A stretch of 64,000 nt of DNA, taken from positions 18,335,853 through 18,399,852 of the forward strand of contig NC_090759.1 of NCBI RefSeq assembly GCF_036898095.1, in the 5' to 3' direction. Shown here in pieces: positions 25,325 to 36,499 of the stretch. The position numbers and the translations under genes are program-made. Within the stretch, counting starts at the first letter, position 1; every line of letters starts with the position of its first letter. This DNA comes from Palaemon carinicauda. Its lineage: Eukaryota; Arthropoda; Malacostraca; Decapoda; Palaemonidae. The notes beneath the pieces were generated by a model, which made no database searches, was not told the DNA's origin, and was given only the letters and a program-made list of their open reading frames with translations.

Positions 25325-25415
25325 CAGCTACATGATCATCGGGTAAGTTTAATATTGAAAAATGTTATTTTTATTACTAAAATAAATTTTTGAATATACT
25401 TACCCGATGATCATG
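25325..25415 (+). repeat. Internal complementary region (ICR) of B
   Basis: The left half (25325-25362) is the exact reverse complement of B's first ~38 bp. The right half (25363-25415) is the exact reverse complement of B's last ~53 bp. This is the established DIRS signature used as template when the cDNA ends are joined into a circle. Confidence 0.95.
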
Positions 25416-25459
25416 ATTTAAATGACCCGCCCTTCCTCCCCATAGAGAACCAGTGGACC

Positions 25460-25654
25460 GAGGAGAAAATTGAGGTCTTGTTGACAAGAAGTACTGGAGT
25501 ACCTGACCACAGATGGCGCTGTTGTGTACACCCCCACCTGTATAGCGATCGCTGGCGTATCCCGACCGTAGATTTCTGTCGGGCAACAGAGTTGACAGCT
25601 ACATGATCATCGGGTAAGTATATTCAAAAATTTATTTTAGTAATAAAAATAACA
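25460..25654 (+). repeat. Right inverted terminal repeat of B
   Basis: Complement of 19160-19345, then the element-specific right end GTATATTCAAAAATTTATTT and onward to AATAACA at 25654. LINE K sequence resumes directly after it. Confidence 0.95.
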
Positions 25655-25844
25655 TATCTCTACTTTAAAGTCATACTAATGCAAGTAGTGGACCAAATGT
25701 ATTTTAGTTGATAGTCAAAAGATTTATATGGAAGCATCTCTCATGTAAATGTTAGATTTTAAAATAATCACAATATCAGTAATCACTATTCAGTATGTTG
25801 CTTTATAAATAATGTATAATACCCAATGTATTTATTTGGAAATA

Positions 25845-25875
<31 letters not shown>

Positions 25876-25878
<3 letters not shown>

Positions 25879-27330
25879 AAAGGAGGCGGCAGACACAGTC
25901 AGACAAGCGGTACAACCGCCGGACTTCAGGTGCACAATGGACCTAATGGACGCGTACTTCCAGATCCCAATCCATCCGTCTTCAAGGATGTACTCAAGAT
26001 TCAGCCTAGACAACAGGAAATACCAGTTCAAGGTGCTGTGCTTCGGTCTTTTCACAGCACCTGAAGTCTTCACCAGAGTGTTCACCCTAGTATCATCTTG
26101 GGCACACAGTATTGGCATCTGTCTCCTCTGTTATCTGGACTACTAGCTAATCCTAGCGGACTTGGTGTCAACCCTTCTTAAACACACAAACTTTTGAGGA
26201 TTTGCTAAGATCTGGGGGTCATGGTAAACCTTGAGAAGTCTGCCCTGCTTCGTACGCAGAGACTGGTACACTTAGGCATGATATTAAACACCAATCTCCT
26301 AAGCCTTCCCATCAGACGACAGGGTAATGAGGCTGAGAAATGTCGCAAGACCCTTTCTCAGACGGCAAGAACTTCCAGCCCAGACTTGGCTACGTCTTAT
26401 CGGACACCATTCATCTCTGGCCCGTCTAGTTCCCAACGATCGCCTCAGGATTTGATCTCTCCAGTGGCGACTCAAGTCCTGGTGGAATCAGGCCTTCATC
26501 TCCCTGGACATCTTGATCACCGTGGGATCAGCCGAACTGATGGATCTCGATTGGTGGATGTCATACGAGAACCTACGAAAGGGAGTGGATCTTCTTGTCC
26601 TCCCCCAGATTTGATGCTGTTCTTACACGCTTCAAAAAAAGGTTGGGGAGCCCACGTGTTGCACCACATGACCTCAGGCCTCTGGTCAGAGTCGGAAGAG
26701 TACCTCCACATAAATCTCTTGGAGGTGAAGGCAGTCTTTCGACCCTTCAACTGTTCCACCAGTTCCTGGCGGGTCACTCAGTGGTGATGATGAGCAACAA
26801 CACCACAGTAGTGGCTTACATCAACAAACAAGGAGGTACCCATTTGCGGCCCCTATCCCATCTAGCAGTAGAGATACTGAGATGGGTCGACATTACTCTA
26901 TACCACCATCGGCACGCTTCGTTCCAGGCAAGAGGAATGTGCTCGCCGACAACTTGAGCAGAGCATATCAGATAGTGTGTACCAAGGGGTCTTTGGATTA
27001 TCTAGTAGCCAACAGAGTCTCGACTTTGTGGGGTTCGCCGAATGTGGATCGCTTCGTAACGGCCCTGAAGTAAAGCTCCCGTTGTACTGCTCCCCAGTCC
27101 CAGACCTCAAGGCTCTCTGGCAAGATGCATTCCAGCAACGGTGGGACAACATAGACGTTTACACCTTTCCCCCCATTCTGTCTGATGAGGAGGGTACTCA
27201 ACAAGGCCAGAACATCGGTCAATCTCTCAATGACTCTCATAGCTCCGCTGTGGCATCATGCGGAATGGTTTCCGGACCTTCTGCAACTCGTGACAGAGTA
27301 TCTAAGAGAATTCCCTCTACAATACCATCT
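25876..27330 (+). pseudogene. DIRS A RT (second part) - RNase H - Dam-like region
   Basis: Resumes the RT broken at 17436: ADTVRQAVQPPDFRCTMDLM, DAYFQIPIHPSSRMYSRFSL, KVLCFGLFTAPEVFTRVFTL. The catalytic motif has decayed to YLDY followed by a stop at 26144-26146 (J has YLDDWL). RNase H pieces follow (FLHASKKGWGAHVL, INLLEVKAVF, MSNNTTVVAYINKQGG, GKRNVLADNLSR); the first catalytic Asp is replaced by His. The post-RNase H region reads YCSPVPDLKALWQDAFQQRW and ends near WHHAEWFPDLLQL at about 27290. Confidence 0.9.
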
Positions 27331-28528
27331 ACTCAAACAACCACATGCCAACATCTTCAACAAAGTCGTAGCTTCACTAAGACTTCATGCATGGAGACTG
27401 TCCAGCATCTCCTCACTCAGAGGATTTTCGCAACAAGTTGGGAGCAGGATGTCTGGATACCTGTGGAAATCATCAGCAGCAATCTACCAGGCAAAGTGGA
27501 AAGTCTTCTGTGGTTGGTGTCGTGGAAGGAGTATCTCTCCTCTCGATGCCACTATTCCAGTAATAGCGGAGTTCCTCGTGTATTTGCATGAGGAAATACG
27601 CCTTTCACTCTCGGTGAGGTTAAAGGCTATCGCTCAGCCTTGAGCATCGCCCTTAGACTCTATGAAATAGGTATTTCCTCATAGTTAGAACTTTTCTTAC
27701 TCGTATGGAGTTACAAACTTGCCTGTCTTCAGTCTGAAGTAAGACCTCCCTCCATGGAATGTGGTTAGAGTTCTCAGGTCTCTAAAGATACCTCCCTATG
27801 AACCATTATGCCAGGCAATGGATCGCCACCTCACTTGGAAAACGGTGTTCCTGCTAGCTTTGGCTTCGGCCAAGCGAGTTAGTGACTTTCATGGTCCCTC
27901 ATGCGACATCGCCCATTCAAGGGGATGAGGAGAGGTAACGTTCGGCTTCGTCCCTGAGTTTGTAGCCAAGACTCAGAATCCGGGAGTAGCGTATCCCCGA
28001 TTAAGACTCCTGGATTCAGAGTCTCTGCTCTGTAACTGATAATCCTGATAATCTCTTACCCTGCCAGTGAGGAGTTTGAGGCTGTACCTCAAGAGAACAG
28101 TCACAGCCCCTCCCAGTGTGTCTGCACTTCTCATCAGCACAGGGAGGAACAGGAGGAGGGTCGCTAAGCACAGGGAGGAACAGGAGGAGGGTCGCTAAGC
28201 ACAGGGAGGAACAAGAGGAGGGTCGCTAAGCACAGGGAGGAACAAGAGGAGGGTCGCTAAGAATACCATCTCTGCCTGGATTCGCAGGGTCCTAGACCAT
28301 GCCCTGAATCTGGACCCTCCTCCTTCATGTCGCTCCAGACCCCACAATGTCAGGGGCAAAGCCAAGTCTCTAGCATTCAAGAGAAACTTCTCTGTGATGC
28401 ACGTTCTACTGGTTGAGGTGTTGAAACGTCAGAATACGTTCACAGCCCACTTCCTGCAAGACGTGACCCACAGGAGGCTCGATACTTTCTCTTTCTGCCC
28501 TGTGGTGGCTGCACAACAGCTGGTATGA
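27330..28528 (+). pseudogene. DIRS A tyrosine recombinase
   Basis: Matches J's recombinase at nucleotide level from ACCACATGCCAACATCTTCA-like sequence to the ACAACAGCTGGTATGA end at 28528. Readable peptides include IYQAKWKVFCGWCRGRSISP and VIAEFLVYLHEEIRLSLSVR. Farther on are AKRVSDFH, SFSF..VMHVLLVEVLKRQNTF and HFLQDVTHRRLDTFS-type segments. The tyrosine position reads HF rather than HY, and the HDVRG motif reads as HNVRG. Stops are frequent. A 31-bp tandem repeat interrupts it. Confidence 0.85.
28128..28261. repeat. 31-bp tandem repeat, four copies
   Basis: Units starting AGGGAGGAAC at 28141, 28172, 28203 and 28234, each ending GGTCGCTAAGCAC. It lies inside A's recombinase and corresponds to a single copy in J (about 59550-59580). 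A local duplication after the gene died. Confidence 0.95.
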
Positions 28529-28735
28529 TACCTGAAGCTCCTTATTGGACAAGTAGCAGAAGGTTGAGGGCACTGTTACCCAGTTTTAGTCTGCGTGAAT
28601 AAAAAGGTTTTATTGCCTCTTATTCTTTTCTTCCTCCTCCTCCTCTCTTGGGGAAAGCAGCATCTTGGGTTCTCTGCATAAGCCAACCTCAAACCACTGC
28701 AGGTAAACCATGCTTCCTTGTGTTCCTAGTTTTTA

Positions 28736-28905
28736 AATATAAAACTTACCCGCTGGTTATATAATGGCTAAAGTCCCCGACGCCCTCGGCAGAAAATTCA
28801 AAATCTCTTGCGCAGCTTAGCGCATATATACCAGGAGTACCCCAAAGCCCTTGCGGTACCACAGGTAGAACTATACCCAACCAATTCAGATTTTTTCTGC
28901 CGCCA
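28736..28905 (+). repeat. Left inverted terminal repeat of C
   Basis: TTTTTAAATATAAAACTTAC then CCGCTGGTTATATAATGGCT. It is complementary to 34640-34800 with very few differences (for example GCGAGGGC against GCAAGGGC). Confidence 0.95.
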
Positions 28906-29276
28906 TTGCTGGCTGAACTATTGGAAATTCTCTCTTGTTTTCTTACTCTGTTTGGACGTTATTTGGTGATGTATTAACGTTTTTGAGTTTTGGCTTTCGC
29001 ATATTTGTTTTATTTGATCTGTGATCACGTTTTTATAACTTAAAAGGTAGGGTTGGAAGGTTTTTCAACATATTTTAAACCTCACGAAAGCATAGGGGCA
29101 AAATGTAAACATTTTGACCATTGATGACGTCACAGCCTCTTCCGTAGGCTAAAAGTCTGTCTTGCCTTTTACAAAGAATATAAGTGAATATGCTTTTAGA
29201 GTTTTAAGTTATAAATTAAATTAAAGGAATTATTTTGAGAAAATTTTATCCTTTTAATATTCTTATTTAGTGGAGA

Positions 29277-30010
29277 GTGCTTCTATTCGGACCTGTTGTT
29301 ATCCTAGCCTTAGACCTCTGTCGAGCTCCCGGACCCAGGGGAGAAGTTTTGTTGAACGGTGAAAGGAATCGAGAGGGTAACCAGGCGTTACAGTCTTTTA
29401 GACCCGAACTGAAGTCCTCTCGAGCTTTTTCTGTCGATCACCAGAACGCTCATCTACGCTATAGATAAAGCGAGGTATTAGTGTTTTCAAAGGCGCTAAG
29501 CTGAAAACAAAATTATTTTCGTTCTGCGTGTGTTAAGTTTCATGCGGCGCAGACGCAGTGCCGTCGCCTCCATCTGATGGGTGTCGTCTCTCGACAGTGG
29601 CAAGTGCTATGGATCGACTAAGATATGCTGAATACGTTTCGCCTAAGGTTGATCCTTGATCTTTGTAGTTAGGCATGAAACAGTATCTTTCTTCGTTTAT
29701 GCAGTCTTTTCAGCCTGCCGTTAACAGTGTGGTTGGGTGTCTCGATTCCGGTCTTTGACACGGACGCACAGGCGTCGTGTCTTTAACGGTGAGGACTCGT
29801 TGTCGCACAGGCGGCTTACCAACTGCAATGTTCAATGGGGGGGGGGGGGGAAGTGGATGCTTTACTTCGATTACCTGCTCAACGCAAACCGACTGCTCAT
29901 AGCACCTAGTATCAGTCTATACAGACGCGCCGACGTTCGCCAGGCTACAGAGCCGGTGAAGCGTCATCGGAACGGTGCGGCAACGGAAACGGAACGTCGA
30001 CGGAATGGAG
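29277..30010 (+). pseudogene. DIRS C gag N-terminal remnant
   Basis: Residues around LFGPVVILALDLCRAPGPRG align with B's LFVPVVRLVWDLLQAPKPRG at 20540-20610, so this is the same gag lead and start region. Downstream, no conserved domain is readable and a G run (29838-29850) breaks the frame. The rest of the expected gag is replaced by the 20-bp minisatellite and degenerate sequence. Confidence 0.5.
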
Positions 30011-30019
30011 CGAAGCGCC

Positions 30020-30345
30020 ACGTCAGTGTGGATGCTTCAGCGTCGGTGTGAGCGCATCAGTGTCAGTGTGGACGCTTCAGCATCAGTGTGGACGTTTCAG
30101 CATCAGTGTGGATGCTTCAGCATCAGTGTGGACGCTTCAGCATCAGTGTGGACGCTTCAGCATCAGTGTGGACGCTTTAGCGTCAGTGTGGACGCTTTAG
30201 CGTCAGTGTGGACGCTTTAGCGTCAGTGTGGACGCTTTCAGCGTCAGTATGGACACTTCAGCGTCAGTGCGGACACTTCAGCGTCGGCGCGGACGCTTCA
30301 GCGTCGGCGCGGACGCTTCAGCGTCGGCGCGGACGCTTCGGTACC
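30020..30345. repeat. 20-bp minisatellite with internal palindrome
   Basis: About 16 copies of GACGCTTCAGCATCAGTGTG and variants (GACGCTTTAGCGTCAGTGTG, and GCGTCGGCGCG at the right end). Each GCGTC...GACGC pair is a short inverted repeat, so the array could form a run of small hairpins. Confidence 0.95.
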
Positions 30346-33105
30346 TATGACTATAGACTTTGATGTCTACCTGACCATGAACGTCTAGTGTTAAGTTATT
30401 GTTGCTCCAGGCGCTATATTAAGAAATAAATCTTAACTAGGAAGATATTTTATTCTCGGACCAAGGCCTGCTGGGCTAACTCTTGGTTGTGAGAACTAGA
30501 ATTAAAACCTCTAGGTATTGAGGTCTGAATTCAGAATCATAAGGAGTGGATTCCTAAGAATCAAGGCTTCTCTTCCTAGGATAGAGATTGTAAAAGGAAG
30601 GGAATAACTTTCAGAAACTCATGAGAATTTTTCTAATTAGTTTCCCTCATATTTTTTACCTGCTGCTCCTCGTTTCGACTTCAGAGTTTTCGCTAGTTGA
30701 GTTGATGGTGTCGCTATTTATTTTATTTTATTTGTTTTACAAGCCAGCTTCAACCCTAGTTGGGAAAGCAAGATGCTTTAACCCAAAGGGCTTCCTTAGG
30801 GAACGATGGCCTAGTAAATTAATGGTAAAATAAAGTAATGAATTAACATTGAATCATTCTCAGGGAAATAACGAACCTTACTGTAGAGATTGATACAGCG
30901 CTTGCAGCTGCAACAACAGAAAGGACGTTAAGGCCTTTATGAGAATAGAACGTACAGTAAAAGTATTTCTCCCACTTTGGGCATATCTTTTATGATTTAA
31001 TGTTTTTTGTTTTTAAACCGCTCTTGTTAGTGACTCGTAAACATAGTGCAGTGCTCTGGAGGAGGTGTTTGTTCATTTTCACCTTGCCCCTAGTCCTATT
31101 CTCTAACTTACGTTCTAACCCTTGGGAGAAGGAAGGTCGGTAGGCTGAGGTTCTTCGCGGACTTTTTGCTTTAAACGTCTGTTCCGCCGAGCAATATTGT
31201 TGATGCGGTCCAAGACATTCTCTTTCCACTTTGGAATGATGAAATAATACTCTTTTCTTCTCCTATGATTGGCGAGCTATGCCATCACAACCATGTGACA
31301 TAGTATCATGAAAAGAGCGGAGTTGGAATGCCTTTGAAGCGATCAGTTCGTCATCGCCATGGTATCATGGATCTTGTAACTGGTTTCTGCATATTAGAAT
31401 GCAGTTCCCTGACGAGAATAAGATTCTACGTTTTCCCTGTCTACCAGACTAGGTAGTTACTCGTCATGTATGCACGCGAACAGAACTTACCTTCGCAGCA
31501 GTCGTGTTTTGATGCTTGAACAGGAAGCAATCGAGTGTGTTTTTTCTTCCGCGAGAGAAGCGGAAGTCAGACAAGTCACATACAATCCTAGCTCTTCCTC
31601 TGGAATCTAACTCTCTTTCAAGGAGGAAGTACTTTGTCTTCATCGAAGGATGCAAAACCTAGAATTGGTAGTCGCCAATCGATATGTCCAAGACCTTTCA
31701 GGAGTAGGATGTTTTCTGTTAACTTATCCTGCAGTATCTAACGTTCGCCGGAAGTTTTTCTTTTCGGAAGAAGGCGACGTGTCCGCACCAGAATCGTGTA
31801 AGACACACAGTTCTTCGGGGGACAAGGTGCTCAGTTTGCTCCTGTTCACACTTCTTCTCCTCCCCCAGTTTGGAGAAAGGTCTATTACTTTCTTCTGAGG
31901 TCTAGCGACTACTGTTGACGGTATCTCACAGCATTGGATACGCACAAGGCGCGCTTGAAATGTCATAGGGACTCTCCCAGGTCGCTCACAGGACTGCGGT
32001 TGATGTTCTCTCCCGGACTTCGCCCATGCTTGAGTTGGCGCACTCGCTACCCCGCGAGTGTAGATTTGGTCTGAGCCAAAAGAGGTTATTTCACCTGTGT
32101 TTAGCATTTACAATTCTTGGGGGGAGAAAATTTTCTCCTAAAGAGTCTAAGGACTACCATAGATCAAAGAATTGGTTTTCTGATTAGTGTCAGAAGGCAT
32201 AGTTCTCCTATGCTTAGTAACGCTTCCTCGCAGAGATATGCTCGTGTTACGAGAAGCATTAGAGCGGGTGCTTGTAGCAGTCTGGTCTCTGTCTTACGGC
32301 AGACGTCTTGCAGACACAGACGTAAGTTCTGGTCTCTTCCCCACGCAGTCCCAGACACAGACACCAGTCTGGTCGTTCGTTGGATGCTGACAGTCAAAGT
32401 TGATCCTTTCAACAAGTTGTCCCATTTTCGCGGTCTGCGGGACGCGTGACTATCACTCATGCGGACGCATTCTACACGTGGACAACTCTCGACAATCGGT
32501 TCTGTCTTTCCGTCAATGACCGGACGCGATGCTGTCGCCTCCACGCAACACGCTGTAGATTTACAACAAGCGGGGCTCACACACAGCACTGTACCCACAC
32601 GACAAGGTGAACGCATACAGCACGCTGACACCTTACGGAAATGCAAGCACATGCAACATTATGGTCGCATGCTGGACGCATACAGTAAAGTCTTTTTCCC
32701 ACAGCAGTTTAACCAGCTATTGTCTCTCTGTCGCGTCTCTCTGGCCTTACAGCTAACGCTCCATCGTGTCAAGCTTTGGCTTTAAGTTTGTTGAACACTC
32801 GCTGATTACACACGAATCAGGTCTTAACCTCACAGCATAAGGTCACGTGGTTGATGCTTCTTTTCAACAAGCCTAGCTTTAATATCAGTTTCTGGCGACC
32901 GATATGGACGAGTTTTGGGAGGCGGTTCTAGTTCCCAATTCTCTCTCACGACATGTTGAGTGTAGGCAGGATGCTGGAACCGTTCTGGACTCTTGCTGGG
33001 ACCATGCTGGGTGCATGCTGGAAGCATGTCTTTAGTCCTTTTCCCCCTGTCAGGATCACGAACGTTTTATGTTAAACCATCAAGCTTTAGGTCTAGCTGC
33101 CTCCA
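30345..33105 (+). other. Degenerate interior of DIRS C
   Basis: No conserved protein domain found. 30700-30830 resembles the LINE 3' tail seen at 440-500 and 49125-49260 (AAGCAAGATGCTTTAACCCA here), probably a small LINE fragment. The segment 32440-32760 has repeated ACGCATACAGCAC-like words reminiscent of the B gag repeats. Short open frames on both strands look accidental. Confidence 0.45.
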
Positions 33106-34150
33106 GTTTTTCGGAAAACCCCTAAGATCTAGAGGGTTGTTCGAAGGAGACAGCTGAGACTTTCGCTTGTACAAAGGACATTGGCCTCAAGGTTTTCCAA
33201 CCCAATTAGAGTGCTTTATGGAGTGGTGTAGAGCTAGAGCTGGCTCTTCATTAGGTAACTCTAACACAAGTGGCCTATTTTTTCTTAGACCTTAGAAGAA
33301 AACACATTTTCTTTCCTCCTCGACCATCAAAGGGTACAGGAGTATGCGAGCATCTGTCTTCAGACGCAGAAGATTGGATCTATCAAATAGAGACTTTATA
33401 GATCATCTCAGATCATTTGAGAGGACTTGGAGGCATCAGCAAGATGCTCCAGCCTGAAATTTAGGGTTCGTTTCTGGAGCTTCGCGGTAGTGACAGATCC
33501 GACCCTTTACACTTGGTTTCTTTTTAAGGCCTAACTTTGGAGACTTTCTGAGTAAGTCTACCATAGTTGAGAGTCAGTGAAGTTCACTCTTTTAGCAAGA
33601 ACACAGACTTCACATTGGTTAAGCCATAGGTACCTTGCAACCTGGATTCTTGGTCATTAATAAACATCTTTCTCATCCATAGCCTAAATCTTTCGGATCA
33701 CTATTCTCTCGGATTTGGCTTGTGATGGGCGGAGAAGAGTTTTTTGCCCGATTAAAACGAAGTTTTATTGAGACAAGAGCAAAGAAGTTAAGAGTCTATT
33801 CATATCTCTTAGGTACACAGTCAAGAAGCCTGCGCTATCCATGTCTAAACATTCTATCATCTCGTATAGATTTTGATTACAAAGGTTCTTCCACATGGTG
33901 GGTGACAGATCATAAGATGTTGAAAGAGTAAAGACTCACGAAGTTAGAGCTGTAGAAACTAATGTAATTTTTAAACTAAACTGTTCTCTGCTAAGAATTG
34001 CGTATACAGTCTTGTGAAGGGGTAATCCTGTATTCGCCTTGCATTACTTTTACCATGTCCAGTCTCTTTATGAAGACGTCTACGTTTTGGGATCACTTGC
34101 AACAACGAGTGCAGTAGTAGGTGAAACATTCTCCACTACATTTCCCTAAA
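33106..34150 (+). pseudogene. DIRS C tyrosine recombinase remnant
   Basis: Aligns at nucleotide level with B's recombinase. 33130-33190 (GTTGTTCGAAGGAGACAGCT) matches B 23900-23940. 33330-33420 (AAGGGTACAGGAGTATGCGA) matches the KGYRSM segment. 33930-33990 (CACGAAGTTAGAGCTGTAGA) matches the HEVRAVA motif, and 34040-34120 matches the region after FYLKD. Stops throughout. Confidence 0.8.
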
Positions 34151-34511
34151 TTCCTAGTACCCCTGTTCTTCTCTTGGAACTGTTATATTTTTATGATTGT
34201 ACGTGAAGGTTGGTCGGCAATCTTCCGCAATCTTTGACCTAGTCAGGTGGTCGTTTTGTTCCTAGAGAGCGCCCGGAACAAGGGTATTAGTTGAGGTCCT
34301 GTCATGTTATAGGTGGTTGTACGTTTGACAGCTCCTAGAGATCATCGGCCCCGAGTGGATCACTGGATCTCCTAAGGATAGCAGACAAAATGAGGCAGAG
34401 CATTGCTGTCAGCTTCCTTATCAGGTTAGAACCACTTAAGTTGTTTATGTAACTCTTAAGTGAATTTCAAATTATGCAGCTGTCTCTGACCCGCCACCAA
34501 TGGGTGTCAAT

Positions 34512-34605
34512 CAGCCATTATATAACCAGCGGGTAAGTTTTATATTTAAAAATATTTTCATAATAAAATAAATTTTTGAATATACTTACCCGCTGGTTAT
34601 ATACG
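34512..34605 (+). repeat. Internal complementary region of C
   Basis: The left half complements C's first ~40 bp (AACCAGCGGGTAAGTTTTAT...). The right half complements C's right end, including the 20 bp now displaced to 35946-35965. That is the evidence that D was inserted in C's right end. Confidence 0.93.
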
Positions 34606-34629
34606 TTTTAGACCTGCCCTCCTCCCCTC

Positions 34630-34812
34630 TAGAGACCTTGGGGCATGGAAAATCTGAATTGGTTGGGTATAGTTCTACCTGTGGTACCGCGAGGGCTTTG
34701 GGGTACTCCTGGCATATATGCGCTAAGCTGCGCAAGAGATTTTGAATTTTCTGCCGAGGGCGTCGGGGACTTTAGCCATTATATAACCAGCGGGTAAGTA
34801 TATTTGAAAAAG
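34630..34812 (+). repeat. Right inverted terminal repeat of C
   Basis: Reverse complement of 28736-28905. The end is interrupted after GGGTAAGTATATTTGAAAAA; the ICR predicts that the final bases continue as at 35946-35965. Confidence 0.92.
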
Positions 34813-35945
34813 GGATTTTGACGAAGGAAAAATCTATTTCTGGGCGAGAGACCCGTGCCGCCCAGTGAAATGCTCCTTTAACATCATTTCTAAGGTAAAA
34901 ACTGCTATGAATTTACCAGAGAAAAATTTGTATAGGAATGCTAGGTTGAACCCAGCTTGCTCACCTGAATAAGGTGTCGGTATAATACTGGGGTGCTGAA
35001 TAAATCACAACCAGAGGCCTCGCACCATTTAGATATCTCCTGTCAACATCCCCGAACAGCGAGGTGCCGTTCAACATCCCACTACTACTAGCAATCCCAC
35101 GTCAGTGACGTCACTCCTTTAATAGCACTCAACTTTCTAGCCGTATTTTGCCTTGTGTGTGAATTTCGCTGGTTTTTTCTGGATTTACCTCAAGATGTCG
35201 GACTCCACTGTCTCTCCATCTAAGTTAAGTACCAGATCTATGAGTTTTGAGATTTTGGAGGGGGCCTTGCCCTTTTTTGCTTATATTATACAGCTTTATT
35301 TTTCACGACCCCGCTGGGGTCTTTCATGGCGCCCGGCCCCCTCCTATCTCTCTATCGTTCGTTCTTAACGATTTTCAATGAGTCCTCCATACTGATTGTT
35401 TCTCGTTATGAACTTTATGGGTATCCACGGTTCACACACCGTATTAATTTTTATATTGTCCTGTTATTATGATAACAGTTATTACATATACGTGTGCATA
35501 TTTTCGGTAGGTTGGCATGCCTGATCGCCTTCGGGCGTTCTATTCCACTATATTATTACTTGGATTATTTACGTTCGCACGCCACGGATATGAGCCTACT
35601 AGTACCCCAATTCGAGGTAGGAAGGGATTGAGGCCCTTCCAATCTTCCCAATTCAGGCAACCTCTGCAAGTGGTTCAACCGGTCTCAGTCCACGGAAGAA
35701 CTACGTTCCTTCACAGAAGATCTGCTACTGAAGAATGCAATCCAAAGTATACGTCGCTTAAGATTTCACGGACGCTTGTTCAGCGTGCCAAAGAAAGGCT
35801 CAGACAAACGGAGAGTAATCCGGGACCTGTCTCGTTTAAATTCCTTCACTCGTTGCGACAAATTCCATATGCTTACCGTCTCGCAGGTGTGGACCTTACT
35901 TCCCCGTAGGGCCGTCACCACCTCTATCGATCTTACAGATGCCTT
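34813..35945 (+). mobile_element. DIRS D, 5' fragment of another lineage
   Basis: Starts GGGATTTTGACGAAGGAAAA, a different terminal sequence from A, B, C and G. It continues through a non-coding leader and then RT N-terminal sequence, and stops abruptly in the RT at DLTDAF. The remainder (RNase H, recombinase, ICR, right ITR) is missing. It interrupts the last bases of C, so it is the youngest event at this spot or the remnant of one followed by deletion. Confidence 0.7.
35600..35945 (+). pseudogene. DIRS D reverse transcriptase N-terminal fragment
   Basis: RT fingers pieces in two frames: an upstream stretch around 35640-35770 and then FSVPKKGSDKRRVIRDLSRL, followed by NSFTRCDKFHMLTVSQVWTL and TTSIDLTDAF (motif A, first catalytic Asp present). 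The wording KKGSDKRRVIRDLSRLN differs from the VKKATGGWRPVIDLSALN form of A/E/J, so it is a distinct DIRS lineage. Truncated after motif A. Confidence 0.75.
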
Positions 35946-36054
35946 TATTTTATTATGAAAATTTCATATTAAGCAAATACTTTTGTGTCCCCATACCCTG
36001 GCGTGGTTGTATTGGAATAGCCCTGGTTACAACAGTTTTTCCTACAAAGACTCA

Positions 36055-36352
36055 GAATAACTTTTACCTGGACAGTCACACTTCTAAACATCTCAACACA
36101 CAAGAATAACTTTTACCTGGACAGTCACACTTCTAAACATCTCAACACACAAGAATAACTTTTACCTGGACAGTCACACTTCTAAACATCTCAACACACA
36201 AGAATAACTTTTACCTGGACAGTCACACTTCTAAACATCTCAACACACAAGAATAACTTTTACCTGGACAGTCACACTTCTAAACATCTCAACACACAAG
36301 AATAACTTTTACCTGGACAGTCACACTTCTAAACATCTCAACACACAGCTTG
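36055..36352. repeat. 49-bp tandem repeat, six copies
   Basis: Units with CTTTTACCTGGACAGTCACA start at 36061, 36110, 36159, 36208, 36257 and 36306, almost identical to each other. It lies in A's 3' UTR at a segment present once in E (about 41310) and F (about 63720). Confidence 0.97.
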
Positions 36353-36499
36353 CTTGGGCTGCAGACCTTGCATAGCAAGGTTTAGCAAGGTATAGGGACT
36401 CCTTATTTTTGGTACAAACCTATTCAAAATAAAGAGCCCCCGGGTAAAGCTAAAAGTAATTTTAGCAGGGACGTTCACCCTCCTAATGGGCAAGTCGCC

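Larger units (their letters stand above)
19160..25654 (+). mobile_element. DIRS retrotransposon B, structurally complete
   Basis: 6.5 kb with left ITR, gag, RT-RNase H, tyrosine recombinase, ICR and right ITR, inserted in LINE K's 3' UTR. It belongs to a different family from A/E/J: the ends carry TTACCCGATGATCATG rather than the GTAAC..ATACAAAC ends. No target-site duplication is visible. Genes are frameshifted. The 390 bp after the recombinase (24935-25320) is non-coding 3' UTR. Confidence 0.92.
17437..25875 (+). mobile_element. 5'-truncated LINE K, split by DIRS B
   Basis: A CR1/L2-like non-LTR element inserted in DIRS A's RT gene. It begins inside its own RT (no endonuclease domain), as expected for truncated target-primed insertion. 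Its 3' region is cut at about 19159 by DIRS B and resumes at 25655. It ends in (ATT)n at about 25847-25875. Without B it would be about 1.9 kb. The flanking DIRS A sequence shows a small loss at the junction and no clear target duplication. Confidence 0.85.
28736..35965 (+). mobile_element. DIRS C, RT-less, with DIRS D inside its right end
   Basis: Related to B in layout and gag lead but with a different end motif (TTACCCGCTGGTTATATA). It has a left ITR, gag start, minisatellite, a recombinase remnant, ICR and right ITR. I find no RT or RNase H motif between 30350 and 33100, so the copy was non-autonomous or lost them. The right ITR runs to 34812, is interrupted by D, and its last 20 bp (ending TTATTTTATTATGAAAATTT) lie at 35946-35965, exactly as predicted by the ICR. 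It is inserted in A's 3' UTR without target-site duplication. Confidence 0.85.

Noticed and set aside
25826..25875. Poly-Leu/poly-Asn stretch joined to the RT of A
   Set aside because: It is the (ATT)n tail of LINE K reading into DIRS A, not part of a protein.
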